Positions 26,159-41,100 of a DNA stretch of 64,000 nt are shown in pieces (the stretch's first letter is position 1; each line of letters opens with the position of its first letter). The position numbers and the translations under genes are program-made. Source of the DNA: Chinchilla lanigera. Its lineage: Eukaryota; Chordata; Mammalia; Rodentia; Chinchillidae. The notes under the pieces were generated by a model that ran no database searches, was not told the origin of the DNA, and was given only the letters and a program-made list of their open reading frames with translations. Location: positions 14,542,287 to 14,606,286 of the forward strand of contig NW_004955463.1 in assembly GCF_000276665.1 (NCBI RefSeq). Reading direction: 5' to 3'.

Positions 26159-29100
26159 CTATTAAAGACTCGATCTGTTGATCCCCTTTCTGTTTGAGAA
26201 AGATTTATCTCCCTATTTCCTATTGTCTGTGTTTTATTTTGTTCTTTATTTATACTTTGGGTTTCTCACGTAAGAGAAATCATGTGAAATTTAAGTTTAT
26301 ATGTCTGATTTATTTCACTTAACATTATGGTGAGTGTTGCCTTAGTTACTTTTCTCATTACTAAGACAAAATACCCAACACTCGAAATTAGAGGAAAGGT
26401 TTATTGTAACTTATAGTTTGTACAGGTTTCAGTTCATAATTGGCTGGCTCCAAGGCAGGTTGGCATGGCAGAGGGGCACTGCAGAACAGGCAGGCAGCAG
26501 CAAGCAGCAACAACAGAAACCTAGCCTGCCTTTATATTTTATGCAGGCTGCACACCCTTTGGATAGTGCCACCTACACCCAGGGTGGGGCGCCCTTAATC
26601 CCAGTTTCATAGCTTAATTGCAGTGTCACACACCCTAGATCCAGCCACCTCCAAAAATTCCCGCCTATGACGGCATAAGGCTTTGGGGGTACATCTAGAC
26701 ACAAGCCATAACATTCTACCCATGACCCCCCAAAGACTTGTGTACATCCATTTATACAAGAGGCATTTAGTCCATCTCTAAGAATTGCCAAATTCGTAAC
26801 AGTTTCAGCATTGTTGAGAAGTCTTAAGTGTAAAGTCTCTTCTGAGATTTAAGGCAAACTGTTAGCTAAGAGCCCTTGTAGAAATGAAAAGAAAGATAAA
26901 CACTTACAATATACAGTGGCACAAAAAAGATATTTCCATTCCAAGAGGTCCAAAGGGGGGTGGATGGGTAGAAAGGCACGGGAGCAAAGCAAGTCAAAAT
27001 CCAACAGGGAAAACATTAAATCCCATAGTTTCATGTCCACCATGTGGTACAATCTGTCTCAAGTTGTGAACTCCAAAGGGCTTGGGTGGCACTGTTCCAA
27101 TAGCACTGCTGATGGTTGTAGCTCCCACATCTTTTTTCTCTTTGCTCACTCCTTGTAACTTTCCTCAGATGATTCATATTTCTGGCTTCTCTAGCCTTCT
27201 AGAGTTTCCACTCCTCCTTTGGCTTCACATTCACAGCTTCACACACTGCCCTCTTGGGAGCACATTGCCTGGTATTCCAGGCCTTTTTCTAAAATCTGGG
27301 TGGAAGCCTTTCTGACCCCACAACTCTTGCATTCTATATGCACCTAAAACCAGCATTGTGCAGATGATGCCGAAATGTGCTATGAGCTGGAGCAGTAGCC
27401 AGGCTTCTTTCTTTCTTGGGTATAGGGGTCAAGTGCCCAGATTGCTGAGCATTCTGAACCCAATTCCAAGACCACTGCCATTCTGGAGTATGGTGCTCTG
27501 GTGCTTTATTCTCAAAGCAGTGTCTTTCACCTTTGCAATTTTGAGGGCTGCAGATGGTAGAGTCCTGCTGGTTCTTGTGATATCCTCAGGCCATCTTTTC
27601 TATTGTCCTGTTCCTTCTCAGCAATGGAGATCTTCTCAGTTTTATAGTCCACAGCTTTACTGGAGCTTCCTTTCTGGCCAAACTCAAAATGTTTTATATC
27701 ATTCCGCTGGGGTTTTTGCTCTTGATTCTTAACATAGATCTGGCTAAAAGCCCAAAACAATAGCCATGCCACCACCTCAACATTAGACTGCCTTAAAATT
27801 TCTTCCACAGGGTTAAGTAGTTGGTGGCCTTTAATCTCAGTCTCAAGCAAAGTCTTTGGATGTGAACAAATGTGGACAAACTTTTTGCCAAAGGATAACA
27901 CACATGGTCAGGAGTCCAACAGCCAATGCAGACCTTCTTCCAAGCAGAAACCTCCTGACCCTAATCTTTACCTGCTGCACTTCTATCAACATTCTGGTCT
28001 TCTGAGCTCTGACCAGAATCTCCCATCAGGTACAGTTTAAGACATTCCAGGGCTGCTTCTTGAGTTGGTATCTGTAAACCTTTCCAAATTCTACTCACAA
28101 GCCACTTCTGAAAGCTCTTAGTTATTTCAGCTCAGTGTTTTTAGAGGTTTCATTTCATGGTTGGCTGGCTCCAAGGCAGGGTGGCATGGCAGAGAGGCCA
28201 TGAGCAGGCAAGAGGCAGCAAAACAGCAAGCAGCAACAACAGCAACCAAGCCATCCTTTATCTTTCATCCAGGCTACCTGCATTTTGGGTGGTGCCACCC
28301 ATGCCACCCTTAATCCCAACATCATACCTTTAGTCCCAGCATCACACACTTAATCCGAGCATCATACATCCTAGGTCCAGCCACCTCCAAAAAACCCCAC
28401 CTATGACCACATGAGGCTTTGGGGGGACATTTAGATATAAGCCACAATAGGGTGCATCTCCTCCTACAAATGCCTCACTGTTTTATCATTCTTTATAGTA
28501 CAGCAGCACTCCATTGTGTGTAAAAACCACATTTTCTTTATCCATTCATCTGTTGATGGGCAGATAGGCTGCTTCCTTGATATAGCTATTATGAATTGTG
28601 TTGCTATAAACATGGCTATGCACGTATGAAAATAATATACCTTTAACTTTCAGCATGATTCTCTGAAGGGGAGTAGCTAGGTCAAATGGAATTTCTAGTT
28701 CTAGCTTTTGAGGTGTCTCCCTACTGCTTTCCAAAGTGGCTTATATCTAAATGTCCCCCCAAAGCCTCATGTGGTCATAGGTGGGGTTTTTTTGGAGGTG
28801 GTTGGACCTAGGATGTATGATGCTAGGATTAAGTGTGTGATGCTGGGACTAAAGGTATGATGTTGGGATTAAGGGTGGCAGTTTGTATTCCCACCAACAA
28901 TGTAGAAGGGTTGCCTTTTCCCTGCAACCTTGCCAGCATTTGTTATTATTTGGTATTTTTGATGATGGCCATTCTTTCTGGGGTAAGATCTCAGTGTTGT
29001 TTTAATTTGCATTTCTTTTAATGGACAGCAGAGTTGAGCATTTCTTCATGTATTTATTGGCCATTTGTTCTTCCTCTGTGAAATGTCTATTCATTTCACT

Positions 29101-32100
29101 TGCCCACTTTTTGATTGGGTCTTTTATTTGGGGGTATAATTTTTTGAGTTCTTTTATATATTTTATATATTACTGCTCTGAGGAATAGCTGGCAAAAATT
29201 TTTCTCTATTCTGTAGGTTGTCTCTTTACTTGGTTAGGTGTTTCTTTCACTGCGCAAAACCTTTTTAATTTGATATAATCCCATTTGTTGATTCTTGGTA
29301 CTGTTTTATGTGCAGCTGCTGTTTAAAAAATCCTTGCCTGTACCTGTGACTTCAAGGGTGGTAAAATGTTTCTGTAAAATATTTTGGACAGGTAAAAAAA
29401 AAAGAGATTTATTTGTTTATTTATTTATAGGTGGAAAGCTTTAATTAGAAAAGAAAGTAGTAAGGGACTTGAGCTTGAGGACTGACAAAGATCAAGCTAG
29501 CCCTTAACACAGTAAAGTAAGAAAAACAGGAAAGAACTCCAGCTTGAATAGTAACTGGAAAGGGCATACTCTAATGAAGGGGATTAGACTAGCCCACTGG
29601 GAAGGGTCAGAGGCCAGCTTTTAAGGATTAGCTGGTGGGCTGGGGCTTGGCTGATCATTGTATTAGTTCTGGCTTATAGCTCTGAAGTCCTTATAGCTGC
29701 AGAGTGTTTCTGTTCCCATGAAAGGAAGGTCTCTGTGAAGTTTCAGGCATGTCAATTCTGCTTTTCCCAGAATCCAGGTGACCACAGGTTTGGGACAATG
29801 GCTGGAGAATTCTGAGCTAGCTGAGTGTCCTTGCAAATCTGTTACCCTGGTGTCTTCATTCTTGAAGTGTAGTAAGATAAGCTAAGTAAATTTTTAAGGC
29901 CAATACACCCTGCTTTGTTACTTTTGGACAGACATTCCCTAAATGACTAACATGCCTGTCTGCAGAGCTGAGAAAGATTTGACCCGAGCTTTATAAAGGT
30001 CAAACTTTGTTCTACTTTTAGTTACCTATTGGGCATTTTCAGACCCAAGGGAAGTCATGGTTTTTAACAAAAGTCAAAGTCTCTGACTTCCTTAGGAGAA
30101 ACCACAGATCCCGCTTCTAATGAGTAGCAGGCTAAGGGCCCAGGAGTCTATGCATCCTCTCTTCCTGTGGTATTTTCTGACTGTCACACCTGCCCCGTCT
30201 TTTATCAGTCTTACTCTTAAGGAGAAGCGGACAAAGATATTTCTTACCTCTCTCTCTCCCTTGCTGCCTCCCTCCCTCTCCCACTCTCCCTTTCCCTGTC
30301 CCATTCCTTCTCCTTTTTTTCCTCCTCTTTCCTCTTTATTTTATTCTTACTATTCTTATTATTTACTGTTTGCTTGGGTTATACTTTCCTATTGGGTGTT
30401 CAAGACAGAGTATGCAATCAAACATAACCTCCTTTTTATTGCTAAGGTTAGTCAAGCTCCTCAGGGGTTACTTTTATGGACACTTGATGAGTCTTTTGGC
30501 TCCCCCAGTTCTTTTCCTCTGTTAGCTGTGTCATCTGTCAGGATGGTTCACGTTCTCGTTTGACCATATTGTTTCCCTTGGAAGCATGAGGACAGTTCTC
30601 TCTCTAGTGGTCCTATTTTTTACAAAATGCACGTTGGTGGACTCCTGTCTCTGGGGCCCAGCAGTCCCCTGCTCAGGAGGTTGGGTGATTCCCTGGACTT
30701 GCAGGGCCCTTTCAGTGAGGTTCCATATGCCCAGGGTTCTGCCTGATTGTGGAGGGCAATGACCAAAGTATTGGCTCTTCTCTCTGCCTTTTGATCTTTC
30801 TTAGATTTAGTCTCTATTCCTTGGTTGCTGAATATCCAGAAAGCTACTTAAACCAGCCTTGAAGTGGGAATAGTGGATCCTAATTCTTTTTTTTTTTTTT
30901 TTTNNNNNNNNNNNNNNNNNNNNNNNNNNNNNNNNNNNNNNNNNNNNNNNNNNNNNNNNNNNNNNNNNNNNNNNNNNNNNNNNNNNNNNNNNNNNNNNNN
31001 NNNNNNNNNNNNNNNNNNNNNNNNNNNNNNNNNNNNNNNNNNNNNNNNNNNNNNNNNNNNNNNNNNNNNNNNNNNNNNNNNNNNNNNNNNNNNNNNNNNN
31101 NNNNNNNNNNNNNNNNNNNNNNNNNNNNNNNNNAAAAAAAAAAAAAAGAAAATCTATTTGATATTTATTAAACTTAAGTGGATCCTAATTCTAACAACTA
31201 TAATTTCCTCTGGCTATTGGGTGTCAGTGACTCATCCTGTCTTATAGTAGATGGTCCATCATCAAAACACAGCTCAGATTATCTGCTAGAAGTCATACTT
31301 CTGCAGAATGTTAATAAATAATGGTTATAGAGCAAAACATACTCAGCATATTAGTATAAGAAACATAATGATCAATCTTCATTGGAATTGGAGTCTTCTT
31401 GAGTGTACTTGTTTACAGATGTACCTTGTAGGTGACTACTTTTGAATGGACACTCTTTAGGCATATCTAATTATCCAAAATAGAGGTTTAAAACACCTTT
31501 CTCTATTGCTGACTCCAAATAGATTTTTAACATACAGGTAGAAAATGGTTCAAGATAAAAATGGTTCCATTTCTATCAAGCACTGTCAAATGTGTTAATT
31601 TTTTTTTGTGTGTGTGTAGGAGAATCACAATAACATGCCTATTTGATGAAGTCTGATATTAACATTTTATCATAGAACAGAATTATAAAATTTTTTTTAA
31701 AATTTTCTTTTGATTAGTATGTTGGTTATATGAAATAGTGTTCAAATAGACATTTGAATTTGACTGGGACACAGGAATTATCTATATCAATTATCTTACT
31801 TAAATATGGTCAAAATTTATTATGTATGTTTCTATCCACATATACTTTTCCAATGCATGGTCATTAGCTAGTTTCTCGTAATTATTTTAAGCCCAGGGGT
31901 TAGAAATAGTTTATTGGCAGTATCATTAGCCTAAGAAGTGAAAGGATCAGAAAATCTGTTAGATTGCTTTTTATTCCTTTATCTATGGATATTGATTATT
32001 TAAAACTATGTGTTTTTGAAATGCTTAAAAACATATTTGCTTTAAAGTAAACACAAATAACATAAAGGGGAAAACTCATTTTATAGTTATACCAATTTGA

Positions 32101-35100
32101 CGAAAATGAAGGCTTCATTGTGTTCTTTGAAACTTGGGCCTTGTTTTCATTTTATTACTATTTATCACTAGAGTGAATCATTTTGATTTATTGTTTTGAA
32201 GTGTTGGTAAATATCTAAATGCCTCAATTTTTAATTCAGAAGAAATACTTAGATTCTTATCTTCATTGTAACAGATTATAGATATTTTTATTCCTTTTTT
32301 GTCTTTTTGAGACAGGGCCTTGCTATGCAGTTCAGATTGGCCTTGAGCTCGCTTTATAGCCTGGGCTGGTCTTGAGCTTGCAATGATTCTCCTATCTCAG
32401 CCTCCCAAGTGCTGGGATTACAGGTGTGTGCCACCATGCCTGACTGATATTTTTATTCTTATATTACATTAATGATAATAATTTGCCTTCTTCACTTTTA
32501 CAGTATGATATGATGGGAAGAAATCAGACTGCTGTCAGAGAAGAAATGATTCATTTAGCAAACTACTTGGATAGCGTAAGTTGTATTTTCTGTCACCTAG
32601 GGTTATTCTGCCCTATCTTTCATAGCCTCAGAACAGAATTTAAAAATTGTCTTATTTTGAGTTCTCATTATCATAGGTTTATGTGACTCAGTCTTTGAAA
32701 CATCTTTTTTCTAGTTTGTCTTCTAACTTTCTTAGTGCTTGAAAGGAATGTATAAGTGTAAAAAAGATTGAGAAAATAAAAATATTTTAAATTAGAATCT
32801 ACTTCGTCTTTCAGTAGGCTTAGGTACTTTGTTGTTTATGAAAAGATTTTAAAATCTTTATTGAGAGAATCTTATTTTACATAATGCCGCCTCCTCCCCT
32901 GAGACTGTAATACTTTCTTTGTGTGTGTGTATATGTGATTTGGTTTTAGATACTGGATTTTATCCCATGGGTGATAGTAAAGAGTTAGATACTTGTTTTA
33001 TGAGATAATTTTACATTTATTTCCCTGATAGCAAACGTCAGGGATGATAATGATGATGACAATGGTAATGGTAACATTCTGCTGAGTATTAGAAAAGAGC
33101 TAAGGGCTTTATATTACTCATTTATTCCTCACAGTACCTTTGTGAAATAGATATGAGTTCCACAATCCTTTATTTGAAATCTTTCTGTGTGAATAGAATT
33201 TTAGATAAAAATTTAGAAAGGTTTTATGGTTTATCATGTATTATATAACACCTCCAAGAGGATCATGGGACAGTACATTGTGATCATACCCATTGGTATT
33301 TCTGCAGTGAAAGATATGAATAGTCACCTTAAATGTATTCCATCACTGTAATAGAATACCTGACATAGTTAACCTTTAATGAGAAAAGACTTATTTTGGT
33401 TTATAGTTTTGAAAATTTTAGTCTATGTTCCATTAGCCCCATTGTTTATGACCTGTAATGAGACAGCACAGCATGGCAGGAGCGTGTCGTGGAGCAGAAC
33501 CATTCATCTATTTGTCAGGAAACAAAAGAGAGGAAGAGGAAGGGGTGGGTTTTATGGTTCCTTCAAGGCCCCCCCTCAGCCCACCTCTTAGGTTCCACTG
33601 CCTCTCCATAGTAGAGACCAAGACTGCAGCACATCAGCTTCTGGGGAACATTCCAGATCCAAACCTTAGCAATGGGATAAATACAGAATATGAATAGACT
33701 TGCATTACTCCAGGGTAAATTTTGGAACAAAATTCACCAAAAAACTTAATTTTCATTGTTGTCAGGTTTTAGAATAGGCAATAAAAGGGATTTTGAATTT
33801 CAGTTACTTACTCTTTATGGATCTCTGTTATCATTTTTGAAACTTTTGAGAAGTTAGAGTGTCACTGTATTGAAGGAAAGACTTTGTTTTGGAAAGGGAG
33901 CTCTTAATTTAAATAGTTGTGTTACTTCATGTGGTTAAAAGATTTTTCTCATATTTTAAAATGTATTTTATGTGCTTTTATTTCTCTTTTCTTCCTAGAT
34001 GTATATTATGCTAAATATTCGAATTGTTCTGGTTGGGCTGGAGATTTGGACAAATGGAAACCTGATCAGTGTAGCAGGAGGTGCTGGTGATGTGTTGGGA
34101 AACTTTGTACAGTGGCGGGAGAAGTTTCTTATAACACGTCGGAGACATGACAGTGCACAGTTAGTTCTGTGAGTGGTTTCTAAAAAAAGTACTGAGGATG
34201 AAATGATGAGAAAGATATTTTTGCTTATTTTATTGTACTAGACATATATATAAAATTCACTTTCAAGGTTTTTTGCATTTATTTCAATGAAGAAAGCTCG
34301 GTTGTTTGATACCATAGTATATAACATGATAATGAGAACTCTCTTCTGTATTAGATTCTTCTTTCCTTATATCCCATGTCCTTCTCCTTTCTTGAATTTA
34401 TGTCCTTATTTTGGTATAGCATATTTTCTAGTTGCTTTTTGTGAAAGATGTATGGAAAAAATAAATTTTGACCTATTGCATATCTGACAATGTGTTTTCA
34501 CAGTCTAAGAACAGAATTTAAAGGTGGTGTCAACTTGAGCTCTGGTTAGTCCTCAGTCTTTCACAGGTGGTGCTGGAGATCTAACCCAGTGCCTGTTGTG
34601 TGCTGGGCAAGTGCTGTAGCACTGAGCTATATCCTTAGCCCTAGGCAATTTTGAAGGCACTTTGTTATTGTCTTTTGACCTTTAGTAAACCTCTCTCCCC
34701 AGTCAAACCTAGGGCCTTGCACCTGCTAGACAAGTGCTTTGCCTTTGAGCTCCACTTGCAGACCTTAGTAGTATTCTCCAGAAGCCTGAAACCATTCCTA
34801 TTCCTGGTCCTTTTTTTGTGTGGCTGGTAGTGTTTCATTGTCAGTGGAAACTTTTAGGGTCTTCTTTTGGCTGTCAGGCTTCTGAGTTTTCCTGATGATG
34901 TTTATCATTAGGCCTTTTGTCATTTACTGTGTCCTCGGTGGGTAATTTCTAACTGCAAACTGATGTCTTTCAGTTTTAAGAGTTTTTATTGAATTCTTTT
35001 ATAGGTGGTTTCATCTTCTATTTTATTTGTATTCATGTCTCCTGGGATTCCCTTTACTAGGCTATTGGATTTCTTGTCCTAGTCCTCTGATTTTTTTTTT

Positions 35101-38100
35101 TTTTTTTTTTTTTGCTTGTTTTGTTTTCTCTTGTGAATTTGGCTTGATTTGAAGCAAGAAACTAAAAATGCCTAAATAGATTTTTATAGCCCCATAATCC
35201 TGTTTTTAAGTTAATTTTCAGTAAAATCACACATGCAAGTATCCTCATTCCAGTGACAATACCATCTGAGTCACAGGACCAAATGGAGCAGGCATCAGGC
35301 CTGTGTATTGTGTCTTCCCCAACTCTATCTGCCAAACTACTTTCTCCCTATGTTGTTTGGTGTCTTTACTCTCTCTTCTGTTGAATACATTCTCAGGTGT
35401 TCAGTGATCTTTGGTTGCTTGTTTGGAGTTAATGGGGCACTAAAAAACCATTTGGAAGACTTGAGTACATGAGTGGGTCTTGGGGACTGAGGGGTGTATT
35501 ATCAGCTGAAATGATTCCTTGGCAATCCCGTGTTTCAGGAGCTTTGTCATATTCACTGAGCTCATCAGATGCCCCAGAGAAGGAGTTACTTGAAAGGTAT
35601 TTATTCAGTGCATACCCTAGACATTGGGACATGGCAGTGACCAAAATAGTTGAAAATACCTCCTCTTCATGGAATCCTTATTCGGTGTTATAGACTAGGA
35701 TTTCTTAAGTTCTGAGGAAGGGATTGTCTGTAAATGAGATAAATAAGTATTATGTAATTTGTTAAGTAATGATGGTGGTAAGGAGGAAAAATAAAATAGG
35801 AACAGTTGATATGAAAGTACGAAAGGAACGAGGCTGAAATCTGAGGTAACTTGGTTGGGGCAAACCTCATTTACACGACTTGCAAGAAAAGACCTGAAGG
35901 AGGGTAGGGCTGAGCTGGGGAAATACATTGGGAAAGAGAGCTCCAGCTGAGGAACCAGGCCAGAGACAGTGTTGGGCAGGTTGAAGAACAGTGTGGGGAC
36001 TGCTGTGACTTCTGTTCACTGTGTTCCACACCTTGCAGCCTCCCTTGTGAATAAATTCCCTGGTTTGTTACATCAAAATTGGTCAAACAAACAAATGCAA
36101 TACATTTTCACAAAGTTTTTCATCTAGAAGTTTAAGAAACAACTTAGCTTAGTGTATATAAAAGTATCATGTGTCTGAAAAAACTCTCAAATGCATTTGT
36201 AATATTAATCTCATTTTCTGATAATGGAAAGGAGAAAAGACAGAGCTAACTATGTTTCCATTTGAAAATTGTTACTTGTCTTTGCCATTCTCCCAGTTTT
36301 TGTAGGTGTGCTAATCCATTTGATGTTACCCATAGAAATAGGAGCAATGTGTTCTCATGTCCACAAATACATTTTATAACTTTTACCTTTTCATTTAGAA
36401 AGAAAGGCTTCGGCGGGACTGCAGGAATGGCATTTGTGGGAACAGTGTGTTCCAGGAGCCATGCAGGCGGGATCAACGTGGTATGTTCTTGATGTCCAGT
36501 TTTGGATCGCTGCATAAGGGCAGTATTTATTGACTCTATATGCCTTCTCTGGTGCTTAAAGTATATTTTGAATATTACAGAGGACACAATAGAAGCAAAA
36601 AGTGTGTTCTTTTCATAGATCCTGGATCAACTTTCTTAATCTTTATTATGTTTATTAGCATCTTTTAATGGATGAGGAAAGAGTCTGTTCAAAAGAATTG
36701 TTAGTCACCAACCAGTTTTCCCATGAACTGTTTTTATTTTAAAGGGAATAGAAAACAAAATAACAACGAAGATAAAAAGAAAACAACACAAAAACAATAA
36801 AAGTGATGCAGAATTTCAACACAAGATGATAGGAAATTAACAATGGTTGTTATATGACATATTGTTATCTTCAACGAAGTTGCTCAGATTCCAGATGTAA
36901 GATTGATCAAACGATTAAAGAGAATAAAAAATAATAATACAAAAAATTAGAAACAGTACAGTTTCACTAATCAAAATGGTAGGACTTCAACAATGGTTGT
37001 TATATTGCATATTATTTTTTTCAAATTAGATGTTCAAATTACCAGGGATAAGCATGCAAAATTGGTAAAAAAAAAAAAGATTTAAGCATTAACTGTTCTT
37101 TCATTAAACCAAGATATTAGTAGTTCAATTATCCCATCTATTCTTGTATATACAGATTTTTTTCCCTTCTTTCTTTCTTTTCTTTTCCTCATCCCAGTTG
37201 TTCTTTCCTTATAAGCAATTTCTTTCCCTTTCACAATATCTATTGTACCTTTTGGGTTTATTTACTCTTTCAGGTTCTTACACTAGGGAGACAATACGAT
37301 GTTTACACATGAGAGTCTGATTTATTTCACTTATGAGTATGGCCTCTAGTTACATCCATTTACGTGTAAAAACCTCAAGTTTATCTTTTTTAGTAGCTGA
37401 GTGATACTGCATTGTGTAAAAATTCCATATCTTTTTATCCTTTCCTCAGTTGATGGGCATTTGGGCTATTTCCAAGGTTTAGCTATGACAAATTACACTG
37501 CTACATACATGGATGAATATATATGCATTATGGTATGATGTTTTCAGTTCTTCTGGAAAAATACCCTATCAGGATTGAATGGGACCTCTAATCCTAGTTT
37601 TCTGAGGAATTTCCACACTGATTTCCATAGTGGTTGTACCAGTCTACATTCCCACCAGCAGTAGAGAAGGGTTCCTTTTCCCCCACAGCCCTTCCAGCAT
37701 TTGTAATTGGTTGACTTCTTGATGATGGCCATTCTTTCTGGGGTGAGATGGAATCTCAGTGTTGTTTAGATTTGCATTTCTCGAATGACCAATGATGTTG
37801 AACATTTTTTCATATATTTGCCATTTGTATTTCTTCATTTGAGAAGTGTCTATTCATCTCAGATGCCCATTTTTGGATTGGGTCCTTGAATTTTGGGGGC
37901 TTGATTTTTAAAAATTTTTATATGTTCTAGATAGAAGTCCTTTGTCTGAGGGACAGTCAGCTAAAATTTTTTCCCAATTGATGGGTTTTCTTTTTACTCT
38001 GTTGGTGATTTCTTTTGATATACAAAAACTTTTCAATAAGATGAGATCCCAGCCCATAAACTATTTTGAATAATCAACCTGTTGGGCCTAAGGTGATTGA

Positions 38101-41100
38101 TCTATTGCCTAACATCAGTATGTGAGTTGTACCATTTTCTTACTAGACTGAAACGTATAGACTCATTGGATGCTAGATTCATACAGGCTATCAACATTTA
38201 GTGCATAAATTTCCTTTTGTGGAAAATCTGAGAAACAAAACACTTCCTTTCATTCAGAAACCTAATTACTACCTTCCTGTGTTTGGATAGTTTGGACAAA
38301 TCACTGTGGAGACATTTGCATCCATTGTTGCTCATGAGCTGGGTCATAACCTTGGAATGAATCACGATGACGGGAGAGATTGTTTCTGTGGAGCAAAGAG
38401 CTGTATCATGAATTCCGGTGCATCGTGAGTAATTGAATTCTTTCTTAATTTGGTATTGTAGAGCAGGTTTCTTAAGTTTGGAGGACTATTTAAATCGATA
38501 ATGAAAGAATAGAGAAAATTATTCCTGATTCCTTGAAATTCATCAATGAGAAGTCTATTTTTTAATTAAGTAATTCCAGAGAGCTTTTAGAAAGAAACTT
38601 TTTTTAATAGGCCTAGATATGTTACTATGCTCTGTAAAGCCAGGAGATGGGTCAGAGGAATATAGGAGCATGGAAAAATTTACATGCTACATTCGGTGTA
38701 GATTGTATTGGATTTGGAGTGTATGAAAAATTTACCCACAAACTCTTACTTAAGAAAATACATCATACTCACTTTAAGTAAAAAAAAATCTTGACATGTT
38801 CCTATTAACCTCTTTTTCATAGAGATAAAAGTAGGAAGTAATGCAGAGAAGGGGAGAAAAATAGTAAGCATTTATTAAGTTCTTTTTTATGAATAGACAC
38901 TATTCTGGGTTCTTCAAAGGTATCCACACACTGCTCAACAATCTAATGAGATGTAGGTACCTTGTCCACTTGTGGGTGTGGAAAGTGAACCACACATCTA
39001 AATTCCTGACTGAGATTTGAAGTCAAGAAGTCTGGGTCAAAACCTATGTTTAGAAGGTCGTCCAAAAATAATTACAGTAGAGGGCCCCAGGGTGGATCTT
39101 CTCCCTGGGGAGATACATTTCTTATTTACCAGCAACACCTTGAGCAGAATGCTGAATTTATGTGGAATAGTAGCTGAGCCTGATTGAAAATTAGATACGA
39201 GAGATAGTCATCTTTAGCAAATACAGATGGAGATTCCTTGTGAGAATATCCAGGGCCAGATGTTCACCCACCCCACTTTCCTCCCTCAGGCTGTTAAAGC
39301 ACAGATGGAAGAATAGAACTTCTACTCAGCTGCTTAGCTGAAGATCCAAGGACAGTTCTAAGCATGTACCAGTGTAAAGGGAAGACTCAGGCAGGATTTA
39401 CACTCTTTTTGAGCAACTGCTAAGCTCAGAAGCAGATATGAAAGGATTAAAACAGTGCTTATGCAAAACTATTCATCATAAAAAATTATGTGCTTAAGAA
39501 GTCTTATGTTTGTAAAGAATTCTTGTAGGAAAAACAAGTAAATTTGGCATTTGTTTTGATTGGCGGTGTATTTGAAAAAGATACGAATTCAGGGAAAGAA
39601 AAATGAGTAATGAACAATGAGATAAGACTAGAGATTAAAATAAAAGAGCACTCAGAGTTAAGGAAGGAATGTTATGAAAGAATGCTATAGTGAAATTTAA
39701 AGTGGTATAAGAAGCAATGAGGAATGGACCCAGGCTTCCTCTATTTACCTATCATATTTATTGAGCACTTGGAATGCTCAATGAGTTAAAGACTTGCTTG
39801 TCAAGGAGTTGGCATGTAATGGGGGAAGACAAACTTACACCTAAGAAATAAAGGATATAGAATGCTTGAAGGTGATAAGTTCTATGGCAATGAATTAGAG
39901 TGGGACAGAGAGATCTGGGAGAGCTACAGGGGACAGTGGTGGTGGAAAAAACAGCAGGCCTCATACTCGCAGCACAGTGAGGTAGAACAGAAAGCTCTAA
40001 ATGAGTCCATAGGTATATAAATCTTACATCAAAGAGACAGAAGTATAGTTAAAATATTTTGAAGGGTATTATTAATACTGTATTTAAAACTTACTGCATA
40101 TTGAACCTTAAACATGAAAGGAAGATGATCTCATATATGCATAAGGTGATTCATCTTTTTCCACAAGAGCAGAGCCAAAAGAGGGAGTTTTGGTTTTTTG
40201 GTTTTTGTTTTACTAACTGGAATATAATTGCCATGGGGATATAACAGATGTAAAAGGAGAGTTCTGTTTGGGTCTTGGTGAGGGTAGCAGTAAATTGTAG
40301 GAGAGGCTGACCTCATAGGAGTTAAGTAGAACTCCCAGCTTGAGTGACCTGATAGAGTGGACCCCACTGGTATAGTTAACCTTATTGTCCTTCAAATTTA
40401 TCTTTGCCAATGCCTCTTTTTGGCTACATTTATTTGGATGCAGTCCATATAGGCCAGTCTTAAACATGGGACATGAGAGAAGCACTGTATAAGTTAGGAC
40501 TTGAAAGAGAAAACAAAATATCCAGCACATATAATACCTAGTACTGGTACTATTGCAGGTTAGGTACCCCTAATCTGAAAATCCGAAGTCCAAATGCTCT
40601 GAAATCCAAAACTTTTTGAGCACCAACATAACAGTGAAAAAGTTTCAGATTCCAGAGCATTTTGGATTTCATGTTTTTGGATTAAGAGTACTGAGCTGGT
40701 AAAGTCTGTGAAAGAGCCCCAAAATGTAAGAAACACTGAAAAGTGTAATAGTTGTAGCACCAAGAATTTTGTATAAGGGATACTCAACCTGTGGTTTATC
40801 TTGTTTTGGAAGTTCTAGCTAAGACTATGAATAAGGAGAAGATTTAGAAGCAAGTACATAATTGAACAGAGTCACTTTCTTGTCACTAGGACAAAATACC
40901 TGACATCCACAACTTAAAGAAGGAGAGAGAGGTTTATTATGGCTCATAGTTGAGAAGTTTCAGTCCATGTTCGTTTTAGACATGGGACGGAAGAAAGGCT
41001 TGGGGTAGAGGAGAGCTGCTCACATGATGGTGGTCAGGAAGCAGAGAAAGAAGGGAGGAGCAGGTAGGGAACTATATACTCTTCCAGGTTCTGCCTGCAG

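Larger units (their letters stand above)
34169..36398 (+). other. ADAM9 intron 9
   Basis: 2.2 kb. It holds two old ID remnants, an L2-like relic, and a T homopolymer at 35092-35113. The rest shows nothing recognisable. Confidence 0.6.

Noticed and set aside
26418..27901. Frames of 60-124 codons within the MaLR element
   Set aside because: MaLR internal regions are non-coding; no domain or codon pattern supports a gene.
30864..31247. 127-codon frame across the second N gap
   Set aside because: It consists of homopolymer and N translation.
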